64,000 nt of DNA from Macrotrachela quadricornifera (Eukaryota > Rotifera > Eurotatoria > Philodinida > Philodinidae), in the NCBI GenBank assembly GCA_022393335.1, contig JAJEKB010001370.1:1-64000 (forward strand), read 5' to 3'. The notes under the pieces were generated by a model. That model was not told where the DNA came from. It worked only from the letters and a program-made list of their open reading frames with translations, and searched no databases. Numbering within the stretch: position 1 is the first letter of the stretch; every line of letters starts with the position of its first letter. This document shows positions 47,901 to 58,989 of the stretch, piece after piece. Position numbers and translations under genes: made by a program.

Positions 47901-50171
47901 TCATTTGGTTTATGTATGTTAGAAATGATTACAGGTGAATATCCATATATTGAATGTAAAGGGCCAACAGCTGTTATAAAACGTGTTACAGCCGGTTTAA
48001 AACCTGATTGTTATAATAAAGTTGAAAGTGAAGATGTACGAGAAGTTATTGATTGTTGTATACGTACAAAAAAGGAAGAACGTTTATCAGTACAAGATTT
48101 ATTACAACATTCTTTTTTTCTTGATGATAATGGTTTACGTATTGATCTTGTACGTGATTCATCAAATGAATTATTAGTTATGATTAAAAATGATACAATT
48201 GATTTAAAATTAAAAATTGTCGATAAAGCTAAACGTAAAGCATTGTATCCTGAAAATAAAGTATCATCAACAGTTTTTGAAGCTATACTTTTTCCTTATA
48301 ATTTAAATACTGATACACCTGAACAAATAGCAGATGAACTTATTGCAAAAAATTATATATTTGATGATGATAAAAAATTTGTTATACAATCAATAAAAGA
48401 TCGTTTACGAGCATTAAATTATGAAGTAATTGATCGACAAGCTGGAGTTTTTCCTGGAAATGGAAAATCAATTATTAATCAAACACCACAACCATCGATT
48501 ATTGTACAAGCACAGCAATCTATAACACCATTAATGCCTTTACCTCAACCAAATCCTTTTACTGCGGTTACTACTCCAGCACCTTCAATTATTCAACAAG
48601 TACCTGTTGAACAACAACAGATAATTAAACCATCATCAGAAATTCCACCAGTTAAACCAGTTGTAGCAACAGAGCCTGTTCCAATCAATCAAATACCTGA
48701 ACTTAGTCCAAATATACCTGGTTCAGCAGGTAGTCTTGAAGTACTTGAAGCAGCATTGAAGAAAACATTCAATAAAAATAATGCACCTCAAGGTACTAAT
48801 ACAACATCTACTACTGTTAATGAGATCAATGAGCCACCAACACCGTTGATTAATCAAGATGATCCCTTAATATCAAAACTAACCACTAATACTACTGTTG
48901 CTGAACAACCACAACAGTTAATAGAAGAAGCTATATTACCAAATACCAGTGACCTATCAACAAGTAAATAATTTTAATAATATATATTTCAAATTTTTTT
49001 ATAATCACTATTAATAGATATTGTTCAATTATCAAATTCAGCTATATTACAAACTCAATCTCAACCAACTACAATGTTAACAAATCAACAACAACAAATG
49101 ATACAAAATTCTCATCTATTAACCCAACCATCTCAAAGTTTTACTTATTCGACCACTTCTCCTTCTCAGCATATCATTAATAGCATCATTCCAAATGATA
49201 ATATTAAACCAGTTTTACCTCCTCCTCCTACTCCTACTCCTACTCCTACTCCTCTTCCTTCTTCAACTGCTTCAACAACAACAACAGCAGAGACTATTGA
49301 AAATAGTCATATATCTATATCACCTTCTCCTACACCTTTATCTGTTCCACATACAAATGAGGCCATACAACCTTCACTTACGTCAGATACACAACCACAA
49401 GTAAAATTGAATGAACTAAATAAAATTAATATTTTTCTTTAAATCTTTTAGGTATCCGGTAGTTTACAACAACTTGAAGTTCTTCTTATGAATACGTTTA
49501 AAAAACAAAATAAAACTACTGGTACTGCACACAGTAGCGATGGTGAAGCAGCAAATACTAATACACCATCAATACCATCTATTCCAGTAACAAATAATGA
49601 TGATAAATATGAAAATGATATAATTTCAAATGAAACATCATTAACAATCGATGAAAAAAAACGAAAAGGTATTGATATGTTCAATAATTCTAATCCATCT
49701 TCTGAACATACAATTAAAATTTCACAACCATTAAATGAATCAACAAATTTTGATCCATTATTATCAACCGATAATGGACATTTACAAGAATTAGAAACAC
49801 TTCTTAAAAGTACATTTCAGAAATCTGTTACTAGTAGTGATACAATAACTATATCACCGCATGTATCAACATCAAATGATGATATGTCTGATTTAAAATC
49901 TTTACTTATGGATTTCAATAAAACATTATTAACTAAAATGAATATAATTGAAACAAAAATAGATGATCATTGTTCACAAACACGAAAAATTAATCATATG
50001 TTAACAAATACAATATTGCCATCATTACTTGATTTAACAGATATTATTCAAGAAACTTCATCATCATCTAATCTAGATTTACGTGTAAGAACTAAACTTG
50101 AAGATATTCAAACACGTATTCGTTCAACACAACAACAACAAACTGAAATGAAAGATCTAATGGATATTTAA
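44952..50171 (+). CDS. WNK1: WNK (with-no-lysine) protein kinase
   Basis: Chloride- and osmo-sensing Ser/Thr kinase that activates OSR1/SPAK; predicted 1418 aa. Exons: 44952-45368, 45681-46730, 47146-47289, 47355-47536, 47603-48963, 49018-49400, 49452-50171; all phases agree. The kinase domain is at about residues 503-770. The WNK hallmark is clear: the beta-3 lysine is replaced (VAVAWCE) and the catalytic lysine is in the glycine loop ([11 protein letters not shown]). HRDLKCDN, the chloride-site motif GDLGLAT and the activation-loop serine ([15 protein letters not shown]) are present. A PF2-like domain follows at about 792-874. The N-terminal 490 residues are disordered with an Asn run and two RFxV motifs (RFQV 359-362, RFHV 449-452), the docking type read by OSR1/SPAK. 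The C-terminus is Pro/Ser/Thr-rich and ends in a helical segment. The first ATG at 44952 was chosen; a TTTTTAG acceptor lies about 45 nt upstream. Which vertebrate WNK it matches cannot be said. Confidence 0.95.
45957..46005 (+). repeat. (AAT/AAC)n microsatellite coding for an Asn run
   Basis: A trinucleotide tract inside the second WNK coding exon encodes about 17 asparagines. It is a likely length-variable site. Confidence 0.9.
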
Positions 50172-51626
50172 TTATTCTTTTTTTTTCATTTTATTTAAAT
50201 ATATATATATCTATATATTTACAACTTTCTTTCCTTTTCTTTTTTCAAATCCACATGTACAGTTTCTTGTCTTTCTTATTGTTCTTGATCTTTACTCGTA
50301 CAACCATTGTCATTATTAGACATACATGTGTGTATGAAATCAATGATAAAACAAGAGCACAATTCTATGTGTAAAAATAATCTTTTCTTTCCTTAAAATA
50401 TTACTTCATTACTCGAATAAAAGTATTATGATTTCGTCATTTGGAATTCGAACAAGCGTACGAAAAAATAATAATAAATGAATATATCGTCTACAATCTA
50501 GCACTTGATTCGTTTCAAAACAAATTTTATCGTTTATAAACAAATAAAAAGTAATATGATAATAGAATAGACTGTCTTCTTTCTAGTCTAATTTTGAAAG
50601 TAATACAAAAAGAGTAGAATTTACCTAGTTATTAGTAGTCTCGTTTTCTGTATCACTATCAAAATTAGACTAAGTAATAAGGTACTGTCTAATCTATTTC
50701 CATTTATATTTTGTTTTTCTATAATAACATAATTTGTCCCCTTTTCATTGTTAGGTAAGTTTGAAAAACTCTTTTTTGACAGACGAAACATTATTAGAAT
50801 ATGAATAATTTAATTTCAATACATCGAAAGAGTAATAAGAAATGATGTCCAATTTATCAATAATCTTTCTCACGAGACAACGATTTTACTACATTGTTTG
50901 ATTGCTGAGAAAGTTCCTTTTTGCTAAATTTCGGATGATATAGCTAGACTTCAATATATTATTGTTAATTTTCGACATGAAAACTAAACTTGCATGTAAT
51001 AAAATTATTATTAGGTAGCGCACAATAAACGGGACAAAATGTTTTTCTCTTTTCAATGCACTTAACAAGACTTTGAAGACTCCATTTCAGACTTAATCGA
51101 TCGAAAATTATTCGCTCTACAAAACTAACGGACTTGTTTTTCAAATAAGTCTCTATTATTAGTTGGAAATTGAAAGGATTGATAGATGCTCATCTGCTTT
51201 ATTGCGACTGTTAGAAAATAAAACAATTATTAAAAATTTTCTTAAATAATAGTCATATCAGAATTTGAAATATGTTGTATGAGAATCTGTGAAATTCTAA
51301 AAAATCGTTTAGAAGAACAATTTTTCCGGCAAAAATTTCTTTTCCGTAAGACCTATGCCATTGTTTGTTTTTAATTCGGGAAAATCTAAAGTTTTTTGCA
51401 CTTCGGTTTAATTTTTACATCATTTTTTCCAGGATTAAATTCTGCGTTCGATAGTATAATAATAAAGTATTCATAGAGCACAGCTAACGTTTGAAAAGAC
51501 AAGTTTTGAAAGTACATTGAAACAAAATCCTGCCAGATACTATTTTCAAGTCTTTTGCGTTCGAACAATACCATCAGAAGTTTTGAAAATTCTCTATATA
51601 TTGATGCTGAAGACTTCAACAGTGGG

Positions 51627-51844
51627 CAGATTTCCAAAAAAGGAAATTTTCGAAAATATTGAAATTTATTCTATTTTTTGAGGTAGAAATCCTTAAATCT
51701 ATACGTATTTTATCATCTCGATACCGTATAAACATAGAGATTATAGAAATTTCCCAGTAATTTCCATAATTTCTTGATAATTTCTTTTGTGATACACTAA
51801 TGGTTTGTGAAAGGGGCACGGAAATTTCCTTTTTTGGAAATCTG
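51627..51844. mobile_element. Small inverted-repeat element (MITE)
   Basis: CAGATTTCCAAAAAAGGAAA at the left end is mirrored exactly by TTTCCTTTTTTGGAAATCTG at the right end (51825-51844). The unit is 218 bp and has no coding potential. I cannot define a target duplication with confidence. Confidence 0.75.
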
Positions 51845-52463
51845 AACATACCTCAACTCAGGCGGGACGGAGCGGGACTAGATATATGCAGGCTCGGATG
51901 GATAAAGAAATTTTGCAGAGCACAATGCAATACTACAAGGACTATTCATTCGATTAATTTATTCATAAGAATCATATAATTTTGTTTTTTCTTTGCTCAA
52001 TAGAAAAACTGATGCATAAGAATAATTTTTTCGACAAGAATTTTGTTTTCACGAGTTTCACGGGTGTTAGACAGATTCTCCGAAGCATGAAAATTTTCTG
52101 CTCGACCGACCTTTAATTTAGTTGATGATAAGCGGATCGTTCACCGTTTCACAGAGCCATCAATGGTTTGGTTCATGATGTGCAAAACTCTTTACAGTCC
52201 GACCAGACTATCACTGGTTTAGCTGATGATGTAAAAAAACCTTCCATAGTTCTACAAAACCCCCAGAAGGTTTCATAAAAATGTTGCCAAACTTGGTAAA
52301 TTCTGCTGAACTTAAGTTTGATGACATTTATTCCTATCGTTCAAAGGACAGTTTCTAAAGATGTGTGATTCATTATCCTATATATAGCCTGTGATTTAAT
52401 TGGCGGAGTTTGCATTTTAGATTTCAATACTTCATGCGTTATATTAGAAAAACAAAATATGCT

Positions 52464-52795
52464 ATCCGGTGCTGTGTAAGAAGCTGTCAGATTTACGAAA
52501 GATAGCCTATTCTCTATTTGCACTTTTTATTTTGGACATAGATAAAATTGTAAGAGTTTACATTTCGATGCTGCAAAAAAGAGTTCTTTTTATTTATATA
52601 CAACAATTTCCTTTTTCTTTTTAGATAATCTTTTCATCATCTGATATGCATTAATTAAAAATAAACGAAATACATTATAACGTGTAGTGTAAAAAGCTCT
52701 ACAATTCACACAGAACGGCTTGTTTGATGTATGCACTTTTTGTTTTCAAGTTAGACAAGATCCTGTGACAATAAGTTTTGATGGTACGAACAAGA
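52464..52795. repeat. Diverged direct repeat
   Basis: Two stretches of about 120 bp (near 52464-52585 and 52676-52795) share the same order of motifs: TGTGTAAGAAGCT against TAGTGTAAAAAGCT, TTGCACTTTTTATTTT against ATGCACTTTTTGTTTTC, and a later TTTCGATG against TTTTGATGG. Likely an old tandem duplication or two copies of one element. Confidence 0.4.
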
Positions 52796-52954
52796 TCATT
52801 TTTTGGTACATAAAAATTTTTATTCTTGTTACTTTTATTAATAAGTATCATATTGAAGATCACAGTTGATGGCCAAATTCATACCAATCAATATATGTTC
52901 CGATTACAATGATATGTAATGGAATAGAATTAAAAACAATGTTTTATTAATTAA

Positions 52955-53200
52955 TGACATAAGAAAAAACCAAAACGAGGAAAAATATAGCCATTGAATC
53001 TACTCCATTCGATATATTTCAAAACATAACACACATTACATGTAAACCATGTTGATTCAACAAAATATCTTGTATTACGACCGCCAGTTGTTCTACAAGT
53101 CATCGATAAAGATTGTATCGAACTCTCTATCGACCTCAACTTATTGCAGAGCTCATGTATTCTTCTTCAATGTTTTTATCATTCCGTTGTGAAGAACACT
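52955..53200 (-). pseudogene. Possible piggyBac-type transposase C-terminal fragment
   Basis: The minus strand reads CRTTGGRNTRYF ... WFTCNVCYV and, after a frame change, CFEIYRME. This resembles the Cys-rich C-terminal tail of piggyBac transposases (C..C...TRYxC..C.V.LC..CFExYH). There is no further transposase sequence nearby. The reading is tentative. Confidence 0.25.
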
Positions 53201-54162
53201 TATACTGTTCTGCGCCCTGTGCCGTTCTCTGTACGTTGAAATACACGAACGAAATAAAAACACAAGGCGTTTTTCGAAAAAAGTTCTCTCTTTAAAGCTT
53301 CGTTCAACCTAAGAAAATTTTTCAAATCAGTTGCTCATGCTAAAATCCTTTTTGCAAACTAGTGACTACTGTTTTCACATGCTGACCAAAAACAATAGAA
53401 CTAGGCATTGGATAGCGTCGGCTCTTATTGGAAAAAGCGGTGAATTTTGTCAGATTCTATGTGATTCTGTCGGATCCAACTGCCGGAATGACGCAATGAT
53501 CTGATTGTAGGATTTCTGCATCAGTAATTCTGACAATTGCAAATAGAATTTTATGGGATGGTTTTGACCTGAGTACCTACAATACTTTACTCAGTACCTG
53601 CCCATTACACGATACTTTATTTTCGAAGATACTTCATGTTGAAGGAATACAAAACAGCGAAAATATTCTCTAGCTAATTCAACACAGATCAATTAGAGAC
53701 ACCTAAAATCGAATTCTTTCACTGGTATAAAGCCGTGCTTCAGTTCACTAATGAAATTCTGATATAGAGAAATTGAGAATTCGGAAAGATCTGAAAAAAG
53801 CACCAAAATCAGAAAAGGGTTCAGATTTCACAAACTATCCTGATTTCTGAGAAGATCTGGTGAGATTGTACGCTATTAAACCGTATATAAAAACATAAGA
53901 ACAAAGTTTGACAAGAGTTTTGAATTGTACATATATAATAAGTTGTAGAATTTCACATTAATGATGCACTATATGATCTGTAAATTCGTTTCCTTACTAA
54001 GTTGCATATTGTGCTATACATTGTTCCTTTAAACTAGATCATAATCCAACTATCTATGTTATCTGATAACACATGAATATTTTATACACAAATTTTAACC
54101 AAAAAATAAAAGAGAAAAAAATAATAAACGTATGAGTCAGAAGTAAATAACTAAGAATACTA

Positions 54163-55302
54163 TTATTTCTGCGCACCAGCTTTAGCTAAACGATCAGCTT
54201 CATCATTTCCTTTGATTGACGAATGACCAGGCACATATGTCTAAATACAAAAGAATTTTTAATATTCAATGAAATTCTTTCATTTAAAATACCCATTTAA
54301 GATTAAGTTTTTGTTGAAGTTCATCTATTTTCATCATTAAATCTCTATTCATTACTGGTTTAGAATCTGTTTTTTTAATCCAATTTGATTTTTTCCATCC
54401 TCGAATCCATTCAGTAGCAGCTAAATTATTCATATAAATTTAATTCTTCTAATGAAATAATACTTTCTTTTAACATACACTGTATGGTATATTTACTGTC
54501 TGTACGAATTTCTAAATGTGTTATACCATTCGATAAAGCTACTTCCATGGCACTAATTGCTGCCTATAATAAAATATTAATGATAAAATAAAGATTTTCA
54601 TATATTTCTCTATTTACTGATAATTCAGCTCGTTGATTTGTTTGTTCACCATATAAACGTTCACTAATGTTCCTATAAGAAATATTAATATATTTGTAAA
54701 TTATTCGTGATTTTGTTATACTTACCATGGATGATCGTCATCCCAATAAACACCATAACCAGCTCGTGATCGCGAACTACCATTAGCAAAGCAACAACCA
54801 TCCGAATAGACAATTGTATATACTTTTTTGATTATTAATAATAATAAATAAATAAATAAATAAATAAAATCTTTTGTTTTTACCTTTATCATTACTATTT
54901 GTATCTATAATTGTTAAATTTTCATAAGATAATGTTATTTTTTTTGTTGAAAATTTTTTAACAGTATCTTTCATTAAATTAGCTGGAATATTATTTGATA
55001 TGTTAGATTTTGATGCATGAGGTTTTGTTTCAACGGTTTTTTGTAGCTTTACTTTTCCATCAAGATATTCTTGAGCATCGGAATGTGTATTAAATTTTTT
55101 GTATTCCGCTAAAAACAAATTATTGATATTGAATTTTGCTGAATCTATTATTCTAACCTCCACAATATCGATGTACCTGCTCATTACATTCATTCCTAAA
55201 TATATAAAAATAAAACAATAAATACAAAAAAAAATTTTTTTTTACAAACCAAGTATTATAAATTCCGGGTTTTCTGCCCTGTCGTACAACGTAATACGGC
55301 AT
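54163..55302 (-). CDS. RNASEH1: Ribonuclease H1
   Basis: Cuts the RNA strand of RNA:DNA hybrids (R-loops; mitochondrial DNA primers in animals); predicted 252 aa. Exons in coding order: 55302-55250, 55195-55158, 55108-54884, 54822-54726, 54672-54618, 54563-54479, 54420-54293, 54240-54163; all phases agree. The N-terminus is the hybrid-binding domain (MPYYVVRQGRKPGIYNTWNE, then AEYKKFNTHSDAQEYL). A short linker leads to the RNase H fold with all four catalytic acids: Asp in YSDG, Glu in RAELSA, Asp in RTDSKY and Asp in NDEADRLA. The conserved WIRGWKKSNW and YVPGHSSIKGN segments are present. No obvious mitochondrial presequence is seen before the ATG at 55302. The gene is head to head with GGNBP2. 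Confidence 0.95.
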
Positions 55303-55544
55303 CTGCCGAAGAATAGATGATAACAACACTTTTAATTATTATATTTCTATTTAGTAAATGCAATCAAACAGCTGAGTATGAATAATAGAGGTAAAGAACG
55401 TACGAAAGAAAACAAACAATAACAATGACTACTACTGACATAGTTATATAGAGTGACAAGAGAAGGTCAAATGGTTGCATTTAGCCAATCATATATTTGT
55501 ATATTATTTTCTTTCGAATAGAAGTTGAATATTTTAGATGATTA
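55303..55544. promoter_or_regulatory. Putative bidirectional promoter RNASEH1 / GGNBP2
   Basis: 242 bp separate the divergent start codons. An ATATTTTAG acceptor at 55536-55537 lies 7 nt before the GGNBP2 ATG, so GGNBP2 may be trans-spliced or have a 5' UTR intron. Confidence 0.5.
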
Positions 55545-58500
55545 ATGAATTGCTGTGATTTAAATAATTATATGTCACCAATAAAATCTACAACTCGGCT
55601 TGTAGCTGTATGTCAAAAAGAACAAGTGGCTTCATTTGATAAACGTCAAATACCAATAAATATTGATGAAAATCTTATTGTAAACTTTTTATTTAATATT
55701 ATTAAAATAAAAAAAAAAACTAGAAAAATTATTTTATTTTTTTAGATGAAACTTCAAGTTGACGATTCATGCATAACATGTGATCATCATTATTGTAATA
55801 AAAAAAGCAAAACTTATGAAACATTTATTAAAGCATATGAAAAATTAACTATTGAAGAATTAAATAATGCTTTATGTGTACCTATTAGTCAAATAAAAGA
55901 ATATATTCTTCATTGTGTTCCATGTATTGGATGTCGAACAAGGTTAAAATAAAAGATTTTCTTTTATTCAAATAAATTAATTTAAATTTTTATGTTTTTT
56001 TTTTTCTTTCTTAGTATTGAGAATTTTATTAAATCATTAATAGAACATCATCATCCAGGATTAGAACCATTTCTTATGAATGAAAAAGGATCAATTATAA
56101 TAGAAAAAAATTTTAGTTCTAATCCAGACAATATTTATACATTATTTTATATTCATGGGTATAAAAAAAAACACGAATGAACTTGATTAATTATAATTTG
56201 TATATATATATTTTTTTCTTTCATAGATCGAAATTAAACTCATTCATTGAAAGTATTCCAAAATCAAAAAAAAATCGTCGATGTATTATACATTCATTAG
56301 ATAAATCGAAATCGATTAAGTAAAAATCTATATGAAAATTATTAGATTTTTTTTATATTTAAATTTATTTTCTAGTGATTGGGAAATTGTTTGGAATACA
56401 ATGAATAAAGAATGTCGTGATGAAGTAACTCTAGTCGAAGCTGATTGTTTACTTGACACACTTGATAATTATTTACGTAAACATAGGTATGAAATAAAAA
56501 GATTTGTTTATTAAAATAAATTCTTTTTCTTTTTTTTCTTAATAGATTTTGTTCAGAATGTAAACTTAAAGTATTAGAAGCATATGATCTTTTATTGGAT
56601 AATACAGATTGTAAACATCGAGATAAAAAAGGATTTTGTCCAGCTTTATATGAAGGTAAGACATATTATTTTCCGATATAAGAAATACGGTTTTTGAACG
56701 ACAGTTTGATAGACTGTGTTCTTGCTGGAAATTTCATTACATATGTAATTTGAAATGTAATACTTGTCATGCAATTCTATCGTAAAATTAGAAATTTATT
56801 CGTTAATTGTACTTTTTTTTTGTTATTTAACTAATTACTAAATAAATTCTAAATTTAGTATGACCTTGAAGGATCAATATTTTGACATATAGTCATCTTA
56901 AATGTACCTATTCAGATAAAAAAAAGAATTTTTGTAAAATCTCATATCTTTATCACATTTTCACTTAAATACTCTCTACATAACTTGACTAAAATAATTT
57001 ATTCTATAACTCTAATTTGCATAAAGAATAAGAACTGAATAATTAAAAGATTAGTCATACACAACGTATCATAAATATCTTTTGTTAATATAAATTCTAT
57101 GTATATAAAAATTAAAAAACTTTCAATATTTATTTACTTTTAGGTTTACGATCATGTACTAATGATAAACATATACATATAAATTCTAATAAAGAATTTA
57201 TTGGTAATTTAATTGCACGAGCTGAAGCAGAAATTCAAGATAGTCGACGTGAACGTCATGCTAAAACATTAGATATAGCACAAGAAGAAATATTAACTTG
57301 TATTGGAATTTATTTATTTGAACGATTTGATAAAATTTATCGTACAATGCGATCTGAAGAACAAACATGGCAATTATTATTTTATATTAGTATTGATTGT
57401 TTTAAATTAAGTAAGATTTTTTTTGTAAATAAATTGTATGTTATAATATTTAAATATTATTTATAGATTTTGAAAAAGCTATTGATCTTAAACAAGATTT
57501 TAGTATAATATTAAATAATTTATGTGAAGAATTTCGTGTAGCTGATGAAATAAAATTACAAAAAAAACAACAAAAACGTTCAAAACGTAAAGCTCGACGT
57601 CAAATAAAAACAAACCAAATAATTGAAGTTTGTTTAAAAATAAATCGAAAGAAAATAACATTTTTTTGTTTTGTTTAAATAATTATTTATTTATTTTAGA
57701 ATCAATCGAATAAAGTAACTAAACAAATTGATGAAAAACAAGTTTTATGGACAAATTCTAATAATAATGATAAACAAGAAAAAACAACAAGTCGTCGTCG
57801 AACTAGTAGTTGTTGTTCTTGTTTATGTCATTATTGTAATGAACGATCAAATTCTTTATCAAGTATTCATACAACTACACCATCAACATCATTAATTAAA
57901 TCTCAATCATGTCCATCATCTTTACTTTTTACATCTGAATGTATGACTAAATCATTACATCAAGTTATTAATAGACAAATCATACCATTATCAAGTTCAC
58001 TTGAAACTCTTTTTTCATCTGTTTCAACAAGGGAATGTATTTGTCATGATAGAAGTTTAGGTAAAGAAAAAAAATTATTTTTTTTTTTATTTAATATAAT
58101 TTAATAATTTTTTTTCAAGAAAAACAACAAGTATCGTGTGATGAATGTCCAACATCATCATCCATATCATGTTTTCGTTGTTTTAGTACACGAACTGATC
58201 TTGGTTATTCTTCAGGTAAATTAAAATACTTTATAAAGTGATTATTAATATGTAAAACATACAATTTGTTTCTTTTTTTCGTATAGGACAAGATGAAACT
58301 TGTTCATTTGGTCCGTGTGAATGTTCATCAACAACATGTGATGTATGTTTAACTGAATGTAAGAATATTTTTTTTTGCTTATAATTGTTATAAAAAAAAA
58401 TTATTTTTTTAAGTATCACATTGTTGTCCATTACATGAAGAAGATGAGAATAGTGATGAAAGTGGTGCATCTATTTCACCTTGTAATTCTGTTTTATCCA

Positions 58501-58989
58501 GTGGTGTCTATAGTCATAATTGTTATGTTCATGATACATTAACAGGTAAAATTTTATTTATATAAATAAATTATCAAAAAGATAAGATTATGTTATAGAT
58601 TGTACAAAAACAATTGAATTATGTGATATTACTCGAAAACATAAACTTAGGGTAATAAAAACTTATTGGTTTTTTTTTTTGTTTTTAATATATTGATTTT
58701 TGTTTAGTTACAATTATCTCATCAATATCCGTTTTTTACTATGAATCTGAAACAAGTTTGGGTAAATTAATATAATTAATTGATTAAAAACTCTTTCGTT
58801 ATTTTTTTTTGTATTGTTTAGGATGAAAATCTACCAATGGATATAGATAACCAAACATTTATATCAGATGATGATCTTCATCAATTCTCAATGCTCAATA
58901 AAAATTTTGATATACAACGTGCGCAATTACGAAACATTTTTAAGCTCAAATTTCAAGCATGGAAACAACGTTTACCATATAAAGCTTGA
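55545..58989 (+). CDS. GGNBP2: Gametogenetin-binding protein 2 homologue
   Basis: Conserved animal protein of unclear biochemistry, linked in mammals to spermatogenesis and tumour suppression; predicted 717 aa, against about 697 in human. Exons: 55545-55679, 55746-55942, 56015-56158, 56227-56319, 56376-56486, 56546-56655, 57144-57410, 57467-57627, 57700-58060, 58120-58215, 58287-58358, 58414-58545, 58599-58651, 58708-58761, 58822-58989; all phases agree. Family blocks in order include FIKAYEKLTIEELNNALCVP, HCVPCIGCRTSIENF, TLVEADCLLDTLDNYLRKHR, FCSECKLKVLEAYDLL, FCPALYEGLRSC and RRERHAKTLDIAQEEILTCI. The C-terminal half is rich in Cys and His pairs (CCSCLCHYC, CDECPTSSSISCFRCF), suggesting metal binding, and ends in KLKFQAWKQRLPYK-like basic sequence. 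The internal intron 56656-57143 is longer than the rest. Confidence 0.93.

Larger units (their letters stand above)
50172..54162. other. Non-coding, repeat-bearing region between WNK and RNase H1
   Basis: No gene supported. It holds an inverted-repeat element (51627-51844), a diverged direct repeat (about 52464-52795), a degenerate repeat near 52103-52270 (GATGATGTxxAAAA units), and a possible transposase fragment near 52960-53200. Confidence 0.5.
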
